From: Nephrocerus scutellatus | Lineage: Eukaryota; Arthropoda; Insecta; Diptera; Pipunculidae | Reading direction: 5' to 3' | Length of the DNA: 64,000 nt | Assembly: GCA_947095585.1 (NCBI GenBank) | Contig: OX352764.1 | Location: 8,913,001 to 8,977,000 of the forward strand | Part shown: positions 10,440 through 24,600 of the stretch, piece after piece | Position numbering within the stretch: position 1 is the stretch's first letter | Layout of the letters: every line of letters starts with the position of its first letter | Notes under the pieces: model-generated | Told to the model about the DNA's origin: nothing | The model's database searches: none | What the model saw: only the letters and a program-made list of their open reading frames with translations | Position numbers and translations under genes: made by a program

Positions 10440-11895
10440 CTCATAAAGACAGTGGAAGGCATCCATTGACAAGAAACTTCTGTCCACACAACATGCGTAT
10501 TGCGTGAATACTCCCTACACTACAAGTAGTACACTATGGTACCTTTCCTAAACATTAGAGGCAATTTTAATAACGTCAACACATCTGCGATCACGGTTTC
10601 ACTGACGGCTTTGAAGGTAGACGACTCACTTGGCGAAATGATTAACCTTCTACTCACTAGTCGGATAGTTAACTCAAATCTGGGTGTGTCGTCTTCCAGA
10701 AGATATTTCTGCAGAGGAACCTGTTCCCCCATCTATGGAACTTATTGGTGAATGAGCTGCTTGTATGCCTGAGAAGGGAGGGCTGCCGAGTGATGGCTTA
10801 TGCGAATGTCGTTGCTATTGCTATTGCCGTCTCAGGAAAGTGCCCTAACACCTTAAAAGAACTCCTAAAAATGCTCTATACAAGGTAACAAATTGGGCAG
10901 ATCGCTGTGGTTTAGGAGTAAACCCACACACAACTGAGCTTGTCCTCTTTACTAGGAAATAGAAAATCCCACATGTTAACCCTCCTTCTATTAAAGGTAC
11001 ACGCTTAATATTATCCGAGTATTTGGATCTTATTTGGGATAAGCTGAAAACCTAAGATACAAGAAGGAATTCGAAAAGCCACAATGGCACTCTTCACTTC
11101 GTACAGATCCCTCAGCCGCGCTGGACATTCTGTTCGACCTTACACCTCTCGACATTTTCAGCTGGCAACTAGCTGCTGCCTAGGATATTCGCCTCAAGAC
11201 TGTCTCCCAGTGGACTAGAAATGAAATCGGCCACTCCTCTAATCTAAATTTAGTCAGAATCCCAGACAACATAGACTACACCACTTCACAGCTCCATTTC
11301 AATAAAAACTTCCGGGTCACTTTCCCCTCTAGATCAAGGCGAAGGAAGAAGGCGCGTACTTGGAATATGAACACATGAATTTTTACACAGTCGGTTCTAA
11401 AACTGATGACGGAGTTGGTGGAGGTGTTTTCTCAAAAAAACTAAATCTCTCTCTCTTTCCGTCTTCTTAATCACTGTAGTGTTTTCCAGGCTAAAATTAT
11501 GGCGATCAGTGAAGCCTTATCACGTCATATCCGCTAAGGATATCCGGATTTTCGGATAGCCAAGCCGCGCTGAAATTCCTGGAATCAGTCTCTACAAATT
11601 CAATTTTAGGAGCCCTTAACTGCCGATCATCATGGCGGAGCAGTTTAATATCCATCTGTGTTGGGTGCTGGGGCATAGAGACATTCTGGGAAACTGTATG
11701 GCTGACAAACTCGTCAAACAAGAAACTGCACTACCCATCTAACCAAAATATTATTCTCTAAGCATACCAATGGCTATATGCAAACTCCTGTTAAAACGGG
11801 ATGCTAACGAAAAAACTAACCGTAGGTGGTCAAACGGTACAACTTGCGTAGCAACAAAGCATATCTGGGCCAAGCTGGATCCGAAACGATCCTTC
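10440..11895 (+). mobile_element. LOA-like non-LTR element, RT to RNase H, decayed
   Basis: RT domain pieces read FLNIRGNFNNVNTSAITVSL and VDDSLGEMINLLLTSRIVNSNLGVSSSRR (10536-10740), then ELLVCLRREGCRVMAYANVVAIAIAVSG. The catalytic YADD box has become YANV. An RNase H part follows (11370-11740) with FYTVGSK, where the catalytic Asp of YTDGSK is Val, then GVGGGVFSKK. Similarity to the copy at 20455-22179 is extensive and collinear. Frameshifts and stops make it inactive; it breaks off at about 11895, before the 3' end present in that copy. Confidence 0.82.
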
Positions 11896-12286
11896 AAAAA
11901 AATATTTAAAAAATAATAGCGAGTTTATTTAAAACATAGCACGATAGGGTGCTTTTAATAAATAAATTATTTTATATTTTACTGAATATTTATGTGATTA
12001 TTGTAACGCTTTGGACAATTAAATTATACTCTTTTATTATTTTAGTTGATTTATTATTTACATTACATACATTTTTAATGGTTGATAAATTTAAATAGAA
12101 AATAAAAATTACAACTGCAAATTATTTGCGGGATTAAGAAATTGGATTTGCAAAAACAATTAATTGACACTCCCATTAGATTTAAAAAGTTTTTACATTA
12201 ACATTTTTTTATATATGCATTTTATTAATATTTCATATATTACTAAGTACTGACGGCACATTTAATTAAGAAGTTCTCCAGCTGGA
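11896..12286. other. AT-rich stretch downstream of the prohormone-like gene
   Basis: Very AT-rich, with no gene or repeat recognised. Several further AATAAA hexamers occur on the minus strand. Confidence 0.4.
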
Positions 12287-12292
12287 TTTATT
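12287..12292 (-). terminator. Candidate poly(A) signal of prohormone-like gene
   Basis: AATAAA on the minus strand, about 160 bp after the stop codon at 12453. It is the nearest clear hexamer; weaker alternatives lie further on. Confidence 0.45.
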
Positions 12293-12452
12293 GTGGTTTC
12301 TGATTATTAATTACAATAATTGATTACAGGGATAAAGTATTGGATTAAATAAATAAATTTTCTATTGAAAATCATCAAATTTTTGGAACATCATCAATTA
12401 TTAGCCTCTCATTTCAGGTCATTAACGTTGTGTTTTTTGTGGGCGTTGCTGA

Positions 12453-12624
12453 TTAACCCAGGAATCGGATGTTTGTGAATATCGCTTTAGCCGGTCGCTT
12501 ACGATTGCAGAAGTTCACCGTCTTGTGTTGATTGCCATTGCGATTTTCATGAAGACCGACGAGCAACTTGAAAACGTCTTCTTTGCTGGGTGTGCAAGCG
12601 TAACGGATTTCCGGCTCGTAGGTG
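12453..12624 (-). CDS. Prohormone-like gene, exon 4 (C-terminal two-Cys segment)
   Basis: The acceptor is CCCTTACACAG. The first base completes an AGC Ser codon with exon 3. The exon encodes TYEPEIRYACTPSKEDVF, then KLLVGLHENRNGNQHKTVNF, CNRKRPAKAIFTNIRFLG and TAA. The even composition and clean frame in the middle of decayed AT-rich DNA support coding. RKR before PAKAIF is another possible cleavage site. Confidence 0.75.
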
Positions 12625-15600
12625 CTGTGTAAGGGAAGAAGGAAAAAGGAGAATATGTACTATTTTAGAAGGTTATTGTGATTTTTTTTAAATGGGATTT
12701 TTATTTAAAGATATTTGCTGACTTATAGCTTTAACAGATTGGCATATACCCAAACTATCTTATCGTTTGTAGTTTATAAGATAGCTGTTGATGGTGACAC
12801 ACTCAATTCTATTCTCGGTTAGTATACAAAAAAGTTTACAAGAAAGTATCTTTGGGAAGGAAGCTCTTTGTTTACGCACATTCTGTGTAACACAGCATGT
12901 ACGTGTAATAAAACCCAGCAGTTGATTTTTCTCTTTGACGGCAAAAGAAGACGTTAAATTATTATTTATTGTGTTCTCCTGTACTTTTTGTTGTTTTATT
13001 GTTAAGGTCAGCATTTGACTTACTTAGTACCGATTTATGTTCTAGTTCCACTTCCAAATAGCAGTGACTTAAGCCAGAGAACGTAAAAGTTGTGGTCATG
13101 TTCAATTCATTTCCAACTCACTTGGTTATTTTGCCCCCAACGCCAACGTGAACCTTAAATGGCTCTCATCAGCAAAAGAATGCATGGAATTCGAAGTAAC
13201 TGTCATTAATGATAACGAAAAAGTGTCCGAGACAACACAGAGCCTTGCGGAATACCAGCAGCGGTGAGCTTCCGCCCGAAACAACTTGAATTAAATGATC
13301 AGAATGGTTCTTATTTAATTAAGTAAGGCCAAATCAACTGCAAAAGCAATGATTTTGATTAAAAAAAGGTTGATACCGAATTCAGTCAAACATTCTTAGA
13401 AATATCAAGGCCACGACTTTGGTTTCATCCATGTTGTAGATGAGCTGATTCTTTTTATTTTTCGAACAACATGTGGAGCGTCAGTAAAACCATCGTAAAA
13501 GGTTTTTTGTGATTCAAGATGGTTAGAAGTTAGAAAAAAAAATATTAATGCTTTAATTTTACTTTGGAAGGATGGCAGAGATAAGATGATGGTTGGCCTT
13601 CTTTGGGTACGATCTAAACAAAGGCTGTTTTCAAACTTTCTTGAAATTAATCCCAGGAATTCGTTCGATAACACTCAATAATTATATAAAAGATATTAGA
13701 AAGAAATGCTGAGTCAATTCCACATACATTAGGTTAATCAAATATTCGTATGAACATAGCTATTTTCTCAAAATGCTATTAGTTCGAAAACTATTGAAAA
13801 AATCTTTCATTAAATATTGAAATAGTGAACATTTATAATGTATTAACCCAATTATTAAATTCATTCATCAAAAAGCCAAAAACTCTATAAGCGGAAATAT
13901 GTGACGAAATATAAATAACAAAGCTGTAGCTGACTTTTTAATTTCCGCTCCATGGTTCTCTGCAAAATGCTAAACTACAATAAAATATGGACCAATATAT
14001 GAGTTTTTAAAAGTTTGCACAAAACTTTCTATGAGAAAACTTTGTTCGTGTTATTTTTGCAATGAAAAACTTTGTCACAACACCGCAAAACTATCTTTCA
14101 TCCTGTGTAACATTCCATCAAATTATAGCAGATATGTGACCACACAAACTAACGAAACAGGAAAATGAAGGACATTAATGGAAATGAGATCTGTCACTAT
14201 TTGCATTGGCATTGATGCGTTAACGTCATGTCCTTGATATGACGACACGGTATTAGTATTGTAGGGAATAAAGTTTAAGTTATCTTGTTTTCTATTGTAC
14301 AGTTAGTTGATAAACTTTTGTGTATTAGCGGAAATACTCGGCGTTTCCAGACATTAGAAGCATCTTTAAAATAATAAATTGGTCCAATCAACGGTGTGGG
14401 TTCGTATAAAAAACAAACATACAGACACACTTTCAAATTTATATATACGATAGATGCAGTTAGAATGGTATTAAGTGAGAAATCATAATCATTCAACTAA
14501 AACTTATAAAAAACTATCTGGACGGGGACTCTTTGCTGCCCGCACAGCAGGAATTCTTCACTTGAATTATGGTATATGATATGGTATCTACTGCTTCAGG
14601 ATTTACTAATAACGACCCTTTAAAATTTGCTTTGATCTGCATAAGGAATGTTCCATCACATCAGCACACCAAGTACAGTCGAACAATTAGCGGAGGAGCT
14701 ATTCATATACAAAGCTGCCATAACTACCAGCCAGAAATTGCGATGCGGAATGGGCTGGGCAAGAAAAGTGCCCGGTCAAAGAAAGAAGATGCTACTCCAA
14801 AAGTAATGCTCGAAAATTTTATCAAATGGTAAAATACAGGTCGAAGCCACAAAATCCAATCAGAAACTCTATAACTTGGACAAATGAAATAATGCCTGAT
14901 GAATGGAATCTGAACATTGTTTGTAGAGAATTACTCTCCTTAACATGACCTATAAGATCCTATCTGCCGTACTGTGAGCACGCCTTAGGCTACTCATCAA
15001 TAACCTGATTGGTCCATATATCACGCTCTTTCCGATCTTTTTCTCGATTTTAAAGCCGCATATTGCACCATTTGTAGAAACGAGGTATGCAACGTCATTT
15101 CTACTTTTGACATTCCTGCCAAACTAGTTCGATTAGGCAGGATGATGACTGAGAATTCCCACATTTCGGGAATAAAGAGACGTGATTTCTTTCTTTAATA
15201 ACACATTGCTCTTCGAAACACTCAGTTCCATTATAAAGCCACAATTTTCTTCAATCTCTTCAACTGCTGATATATGCTGACGACAATTACATCATTAGCA
15301 AAGCCCAGCAAGCTGCCAGTGGTGTATTTTCCAGCATTTAGGTAGAAGCGGAGAAAATGGGTCAAGACAAAGTTCTTAGTGGCAACAAGCAGGGACACCC
15401 AATACCGACATGTTGGTCAGAAGGTCAAAATAGTAAGCTCTAACTTGAAGGTAGTTGGGCCCTTTTTTTACACTAGCTCAGAAATCAAACGAAGAATCAC
15501 TATTTTCAATCGCTGTTTTTAGTGCTGCTGAATAAATCTAGTAGTAAGGGCCTCCTTCGGACCACTACGAAAATCTATTTTAAGACCTGCTCTATGGTGC

Positions 15601-18600
15601 TTGTATGGTGGACCACTACGAAGATCTATTTAAAGACCTGCTCTATGGTGCTTGTACTATATAGTGAAGATGAATGAACATTTCTTTGGTCGTTTTGAGC
15701 GAAAAATTCTTTGGACGATTTTCGGTCGCAAGTATGTGATAATTCTGATACTTCGGATTTAAATCTGCCTGCCATTATTTTTCACCCGACGCGGGCTCGC
15801 AATTTATGTCCGTAGTGATGTTGCGTTTAAACTTTAGCCTCAATCAAGCTAATGGTCCAATGCGGAATTTAATTTCATATGGCTCAGAGTGATGATAAAA
15901 GGGCGCAACATTCACTACTGCTTTCTTTATAGAAGCCCCAACATAGACAGAGTTTCAACTCTTCACGAGTTTGTTGCACTGTCTGATTCAATTGCGGGCG
16001 ATTTCAATGTACACAATTCTGGGTGGCTTCGCCATTCTGGTCAGACAGCACCAGTAGGAAGGGATGTTGTTCGCTGAGTTTAATCACCTTACTCAGATTG
16101 TAAATGAGCCTACAAGAATACCTGACATTGCAAACACCATTGACTTGTTCCTTACCTCTCGTCCTGATAATTACTCCGTCATGTATTATCGTCTTTAGAC
16201 TCGTCTGACCATTGTGTTGTATCAGATAATTTCTCGTTAATAAACTACGCAGTTAGAGAAAAAAACTCCCAAAAAAACAGTATGGCAATACGAGAAAGCC
16301 AATATTGGGACGGCCTTTACAACTTCTTTGGGAAAATTAACAGCGAGCCGTCGTCTCCTTTTTCGTACCGACCCATAGCACTTACATCCATTATTTCCAA
16401 GGTCATGGAAACGCTGATAAATTTTCAGCTCATGAAATATCTTAAAACCAATGAAATCCCTTGTGACCGGCAGTACGGATTTCGTGGGCAACGTTCTACT
16501 GGTGATTTGATGGTATATCTCACCAAACAGTGGAACCGGTCTTTGCATCAATTTGGTGAAAGCAAAGCAGTTGCACTCAATATTTCCAAAGCATTTGACA
16601 GAGTTTGGCATCAAGCTCTTTTGTCTAAAATGCGTGCTTATTGAGTCTATGAAAAACTGCTTCATTGTATTAGAAGCTATCTTTTGGACCGCTCAATTCA
16701 AGTTCTTTTGTCTCAAGTTCAAGTCTAAAATACATCAGATAATTGCTGGCGTTCCAGGGCTCTGTTCTGTCTCCGACGCTCTTTCTCATTTTGATTAATG
16801 ATCTCTTGTCTGTTATTTCTAATCCAATTCCCTCTGTCGCTGAAGACAGCACTCTTAGTTACTCATATAAATTCTCAAACACAAACAACTACGCATGTTA
16901 AACACGTTAAATTTTGATCTGGACAGCATAATAAAATGGGGCGAAAACAATCGAGTATAATTTAACGCTTCTAAAACCCAATGCTGTCTCCTGTCATCTA
17001 AGCGAATCCTTAATCCCATGTCATTATCCATGAATGGCACTTGCATCGAGGAAACTGAAAATCTCCCAACTCTCGGTATGCTTCGTTGGAATGACCACAT
17101 ATTTGCCGTCACCAAAAATGCTGCGGAATGTTTAGGTTTTCTAGCCCGGTGCAAGAAATATTTCACTCCCTCTGATCTGGCTAGTATCTATAAAGCTTTT
17201 GTTCGCCTTAAACTTGAGTACAATTGACATATCTGGTCTGGTACGCCTACCTTGCATCAGCTAATAGAATTGAAAACCGTGCGATAACACTTATCGGTGA
17301 CGCAAATATAGCGAAATCAATAGATTCGCTTGAACACCGTAGGAACGTTTCCTGCTTATCACTGTTTTGTCGCTTCTTCTACCAGTGGTGCTCAAGATAA
17401 ATAGCCAGTTGCATGCCACCTCCCCTTGAATTCAACCGCAATACTCGTGGTGCTCTAAATGCTCATTAGTTTACTCTTAAGTCCATCTTTGGTCGAACAG
17501 TTTAGTTCAGGGATTCGTTCTTCAGCCGAACTACACATATGTGGAATGCTCTGCCCAGCTCTGTCTTCCCACATCACTATGATCCACAGGAATTCAAAAC
17601 ACAAGCTCATAGATATCTCATCTTTTCTACTCGTTTTCCTTAACGCCCACGCTGTGCCAAGCATATAGCCGAGCATTATAATTATAAGTGCAAACCCCTT
17701 TTCGCGTGCGCAAATTATAAACAAAAAGTTAATAAAAGACTGTGCTAATTGGAAAAGCATGTTAGTTAGGAACCAGGTTCATCCCGAATTGTAGCGCCAC
17801 GTATGTAAGTAAGTACTCGTAATTATCGTGTTTACTTCTCTGCAGACAAAAGCCAAAGCAACATTTTTTCTGTCAGTGCGTATTTAAGTTCGCTCCAAAA
17901 ATTAATTTTTAGGAATTTCTTTTATTCTAAATTTTCTAATGTTAGTTATAAATAGTATGACTACAAAAATATTTACCTTCGATTTCTACTGTGTCTTTTC
18001 CATGGATATCGACGATAATATCGGGAACGTTTCGCTATTTCATTTTTAACAATAGCCGACGGATACATCGCATTCGAATTGCTATCTTCAGCTGGCGATT
18101 CTTCTACGTAGACAACGGGTAGAGTGTCGACTGTGGGGTCCTGCAAAAAACAGAGCATTTTACATTTTTTTGTACAAAATCTATGCATTCCTATATAAAA
18201 ATAATATAAAAAATTTAAAATAGGCCAACAATTATTTTTTCTTGAGTCATGTCGAGAGGAAATTAATTTTTTTTTATTCTTCTGTATTTGAGTTATCGTT
18301 TACCTCCAATAATTTCATCAATATCGCCGATTTGCTGACAATATCCTGTTCTTCGCGTAAATCATCTTCGAGTTTTTGAAAGAGTTCATACTTCTGGGGC
18401 AAGTCCAAATCATTGATTACATTATCGACATAATCATTGTCCTGTGGCATTGCTGCAACTACTGCGGCTTCTTCGGCTTTTAACGCGCGTAACAATTCTG
18501 AGGGAAAAATAAATGAGAATTACTTGTTGGGAGCAACACATTCCATTTGACATGCCAGTTTAACGCTCAGTGCGTTTATTGAATTGTCGCTCAAGAATAT

Positions 18601-21600
18601 GTAAGTGAACATGCTAAGTTCGAACTAAATCCCCATTAAATAGCTGTGTCTATGCGACACATAAGCATGCTTTACACTAGCTTTCTATGTTGAATACGAT
18701 TGACGAGGAAAGTACTTACATTAGCAGAGAAACTATATTAGGAATTCAATTTTCAGAATTCATTCATGTAGGTCATCTCCTGTCAGTTATAGTTCGCACT
18801 ACCTACGAACTGTTACGTTACGTTTCAAGTAACTCCTGGAACTGTTTATATGCAAATTTACAAGCCACTGCAATTGTGGTTTAACACTCAATCAAACACA
18901 ATGGATTACATAAGATTGCATACAGTTAAAGGAAAATCTATTTTGAGTTGTTTGTACAATTTAGAGACACATCCTATTACACACAATTTATAGCTAATTT
19001 GATAGCATTGGTACACTTCTATAAAAACTACAGTGCAGTTACAACTTGTAGAATGGTAAGTAGGGTCGATGGTATTATAAAAGAAATTACGACTTAATTA
19101 TTCGTCTACTTGGTATTGAATTATGGATATATTGTTAGTCAAGCTGAGAGCTGTAAGGGTTTCCTTCTTGCAGTTAATTAGCTATTGGTGACGTAGATTC
19201 ATCATAAGACAACTACAGTGCTGCTAAGTGGGATTCTTTGCAATGCGTAGGTAGGATGCTTATGAACTTAAGTTGTGGTTATTTTTAGTTCAAACGAATT
19301 TCTGGCATAAAATTTGATCCACGTAATACAGAAAATTAATTCAAAGTCACACTCAAAAAATTTCATCACTGCAGGAGACTTCAATGCAAATCACATCCAC
19401 TAGGGATTATAACATAAAGGGATCGCGATTTATATAAAATAGCTCAGGAAGCTTAGTAAATCTGGGTTCATATCATCCGGTAAACAAACGTGCTGGCCAA
19501 CCAATTTAGTTAAAATCACAGATTTAATTGATTTCTTCATTGTCAAAAAGATTTCAAAATATTTTCTACACATCGAAGAAGATTAAGTTCAATACAATTC
19601 TCAATCATGCTAACCCTGATAAATAAACACAACTATAAAAGAAATAAACCAACCCATAAAAATTAAAATTATTCATCTAAATTCTGCAAATTCTGCTGCT
19701 CTGAATATCTCACAAAAATGTGCGAACCATAGTAAATTATATATGTATAAGGCAAGAATAGGAAGATATTCCTTCTACAAAAAATACAGAAAACCATCCA
19801 ATCAATGAAAGCCCCCGGGTTAACGATCACAGTTTCATTACTGAAACAGCTTCCACACAAAGGGATTATTAAGCTCACCAATCCAATCCAATGTTCTGTT
19901 CGAGCCAAAGTGATTATAGTTCCTTCGCCGCATGATGTGAGATGTACAACCCTACAGCAGGGATCTCAACATTTGAACCAATTATTAAACGAAAAAAAAA
20001 AACTAATTCCAAACCACTAGTTTGATTTAACTTAAATGAATCAGCCATAGACCAGTTCACAGAGTCACTGACGCAATAGAATAGAAGCCTTCTTTCTTCA
20101 AGCTATTTACTTTTCTGATTTAAAGGAAATAAAAGCAGGGGTTACACGGAACAGTTTCCTAAGTCCACGGTTTACGTACTGTTCACTAGTGATCTAACCA
20201 TCTGCCCCAACCAAGCAATATAATCGCCACCTTTCTAGACAATACTGCTATAATAGCCATTGGTAAAACAGCTGATGAATTAGCGCAAAACCTGTAAGGT
20301 GCGATAAACGATATCAATAATTGGAAAAACAAATGGCAGATTAAAATTCATAACCCCCAGTCTGTTCATGTCTTCTTCACCAACATTCATAAACAACATC
20401 CCGATATTCATAAACAATAAGCAGATCCCGCATGCAAACACAGTTAAATAACTTGGCATTACCGTAGTAAGGAAGGATCCACATTCCGGATTTATGGAGA
20501 GAGGGGAAAGTGGTCTTCATACCCACAGCGGGCTCGCACGTTAATCCAAAAGACCTATCAGTGATAATTTGATCGTTCCTTTTCAAAACTGGGTGTGTCG
20601 TCGGCCAGAAGATTTGTCTGTAGAAGAACCCCGCAAGGTGGAGTCCTGCCCCCTATCTATGGAACTTAGTGGTGAATGAGCTGCTTAAATGCCTAAAAGC
20701 TTAGGGCTGCCGAGTGATCGTTTATGCGGATGATGTTGCTATTGCCGTCTCAGGAAAGCACCATTAAAGAACTCCTACAAAATGCTCTCAACAAGTTTAC
20801 AAAATGGGGAAGATCGCTGTGGTTTAGGAGTAAGCTGAAGAACTGAACTTGTCCTCTTCACCAGGTAATACAAAATCACATATGTCCTTCTATTAAAGGT
20901 ACAAGCTTAACTGTCTCTTATAAAGCCAAGTATCTAGGTCTTATACTTGACAGAAAGTTAAGCTGGAAACCAAACATTCAAAAAAGAATTTGTAAAGCCA
21001 AAGTGGCACTCTTCTTTTGCAAAAAAGCCATTGGCAACAAATGGGGCTTAGAACTCCATATCACCCATTGGCTATATACAGCGGTAGTAAAACCTACGCG
21101 TCTATATGGTTTGACTGTATGGTGGATTGCGTTAGATAAAGCAATAAATTGTGATCAGCAAGGTCCAAAGATCAGCTTGTCTATGTATGAGTGGATCGCT
21201 TCGAACAACTCCCGCTTTATCTCCCAGTGGACCGGAAATGAATTCGGTCACTCTTCTATCCTGAATTTGTTTGGGATTCCATCAAAAAAGCTTTCAAGTC
21301 ACCATCCCCTACAGATCATTCTGGGAAGGAGGAGCTGAATTGGAGGATGATGACATTAACCTTTACACAGACGGGTCAAAGACTTATAAAGGAGTTGGCG
21401 GAGGTGTTTTCTCAAAAAGGCTAAATCTAAATCTCTCTTTCCATCTTCCTAATCACTGTAGCATGTTCCAGGCTGAAATTATGGCTATTAATGAAGACCT
21501 ATTTTGGCTGAAGAGAGATGTCTTATCCGCGGAGCAGTTCAACATTCACCTATGGCGGAGTATAAGAGATGTTCCAGGAAACTGTAGAGCTGACGAACTC

Positions 21601-24600
21601 GCCAAACACGGAACTACACTACCCATGCTACCTGAAAATGGTTCTCTAGGCATGCCAATCGCTACGTTAAAGAGGGATGCGAACAAAAAAAACTAACCGT
21701 AAATGGTCAAACGGAGCTACTTGTCTGGCGACAAAAAAGATCTGGCCCAAGCTGGATCCGAAAAGCTCCAAGTGTTTGATCTCCCAAAAAAGACTGCACA
21801 TAGGTCTATTAAAGATTATATTATCACGGGACAATGTCTCATAGGCAATAATGCAGAAAGGCTTGGCATCTTCTTGAACGACTTCTCCAGAAGCTCCATA
21901 GACGAGGGTGAGGAGGAGACCATTCCCATTTTCTCTGTACGTGCCTAGCCCTCTCCCTTAAACGTAGGCTTCATCTAGGAGCTTTCTTTTACAACGACCT
22001 TAATGATCTAAAATATACGGACATTAGTCATATCTTGCGCTTCTTACGAAGCTCCAACTGGTTCAATGAGTAGGTGAGAAAATTTTTGGTAGATCCACGT
22101 GATATCAAAAATGACGAGTACTGGTCGAAGTATGTTGGCCTTTCGACCAACAGCCACTTCAACCTAACCTAACCTAACCATGTAAAGAAGGATAGTTCCG
22201 GAGAATCTATAAAATTAAGATGTACTAGCGTTACTGCTATGTTGATATGGGACCACGGTCGTAGCGACAAATATGCTGATGATTCATCTTACACCTGAAA
22301 GCCGATTTGGGTCGCAATATGAGAGTGTTCATGCAGAACCGCAAGTTTATTGGATTAGTAGATTTTGTGCGTAGTAGTTTTAAAGTTAAATTATATACTA
22401 ACTTATGTAAAAACGATCGCAATGTTGGTAAAGCTTTTATCCACAATCTGGATAAAATTGCACACAAATGGGGGCAAAACTAAGTACATAGCGGCCGCAT
22501 GCAATTTCTTAGAATTGCAATGTATTAACTGCTAACGACTGCTAACAAGTAGTTAATAGCACTACTAGAATCTAGAAGGCATTGAGGTCATATGGAAGGT
22601 TCAAGTGGGCAGACAACTAACTCAAAAGGGCAACAGCACTTTACCCTTTGCAGCAGGATTTTTGGAACACAACAAGAAGATATTCCTTCACTTAAAGGAT
22701 GGCGCTATTTAGATGGCAGGGTATAAATTACATTTACTTGAAACGATGAAATCTAACAAGTTAAGTGGAAAATCGAATTTGAAGGTTAATTAACGACAAA
22801 TTGCAGGTTTAACCTATGTCCAAGGTCTTTTAAAGTAAATAGAGCTAACGCGTCAATCAAATGGCTCAGACAATTTCTTGGACAAACTGTTCATCCATGT
22901 CTGCTGGTTATAGAATTATTTTTTTATATTTTGCAATTGACTGCCTTTTCGAAGCTACCGCAGCCAACTCTCTATATATAATTTATAAGATTTAATGGAA
23001 AATTCACTCGATTCTAAAAACTGGAAGCTTATTACTGAGTCCATTAACGGCAATCTTTGCAGAACAATCAGCAATAACAATAAACCATACCGCCGCTACT
23101 GCTATAGTCGCACTACGCAATTAATTTTTCGATTTTTAACAACCGCGCATTATGCCTATGGGTGGTTTTGATCAAACGAATTTGATGCGCAAATTTAAAA
23201 CCGAACAAAAAAAGTCAAAGTCAATAAATTCCTTACATCCTTTTTTTTTTAAGGAAAACCCTTTATCGACACAAGAGTGGTAACCGATACTCACTGTAAT
23301 ATAGTTGAGATTGGAAAGTAAAACTTTTATAGACTCGGCAAGTGGATTCCTTGGGAGAGTAAAATCCTATTCAAAGACCGACTACGAATGAACTGCAGGA
23401 GGGGCTACACATTGATTCGCATCACACAACATAAACCGATGGTAAACATATTCCAGTTCATCGAACAAACAACAAAACCTACACTCCCTCAAGTCTCAAG
23501 ATAGACAGTGGACGACATCTAATGGGTTGTCGACAAACACTTTTATAAACGAGATCCCTAGAATCTTCATCATCCTCCTCTTGGTTGGTTGTTGTTGTCA
23601 ATATTTGCTTCATGGAATTTTTAAGCGCGAAACATATGTAATGCTGCGGTTACTAACCCTAATGGAGTGCGTCGTAAGTCGTAGTAACGCAACAACAGAG
23701 TAGGCGTCTTTGGATTGCTGCTACTTACGCACAGGACTTTTTTGACGTGTTTGACTTTTTAATCAATTGGCCGCTGCTCGGTCGGTCGAAATAATAGAAG
23801 GACGATGGTGATGGGTTGTTTTTGTATATAAATATTTTCAAAATTGATATTTCGATATTTCGTGCTTAACATCGCTTGTGTTGTTTGCCGATAACAACAA
23901 CACTGTCGGCCGGCTTGGGCCGAGCCACAAACGAGTTTGAATTTATGAAATTGAATTAAAGAGTTTGGTTGATTCAGTTCCAATTGACCGAACTTGGGCT
24001 TTAAACGTGTGCATGCGACAGGAGATATCAGTAAAGTCACGTTCTTTATGTTGTCTGATGCTTGCCAAAGGACATCAGTATGATATTCAATCAAATTAGG
24101 ACGTTTGATATGTAGACTAAGTAATTCGATTTTATGTATTCGTATTAGTTTTACCATTGAATGTCGTTGTCATTGAAGTATGGTTATGATAAACAGATCT
24201 CGATTTGTGCTGCCGCTCAAAATTGCAATTACGTTTTATGGTTTGCTTACAGTTAACCCATCTTATAGGGCGGTAATGTGCATATTAAATTCTGGGAAAT
24301 TGCCTTGTGTATTTAGACAAGCACCATTCGTCAGGTTGACTGATGCTGTCTAGTGTAGTGTAGTCGTCTAATCAAAATCAAAAAACCTCCATCAAAAGTT
24401 TATTTTTTCTCTCTCTCATCATCGTCGTGCAGAGAGCGGTAAACCTTTCCCGTCGATCTTCACTGGGCTACTAGCAATTAGTCATGGATAGACAAGGCCA
24501 ATCTGGTTGCTCAACATTTTGCAGCTAGCACCACGCTACCATATACCGCGTTGTCGCCGCCTGCTCTTTCAAGAGTCGAAACCTCTATGTGAAAGATCTA

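Noticed and set aside
22161..22179. Telomere repeats (CCTAA)n marking a chromosome end
   Set aside because: Fewer than four units, directly at a retroelement 3' end, with ordinary sequence on both sides.
23759..24157. 132-codon minus frame in intron 1 of the prohormone-like gene
   Set aside because: It has no signal peptide or motif, does not fit the phase of exons 1 and 2 with GT-AG ends, and lies in AT-rich DNA beside retroelements.
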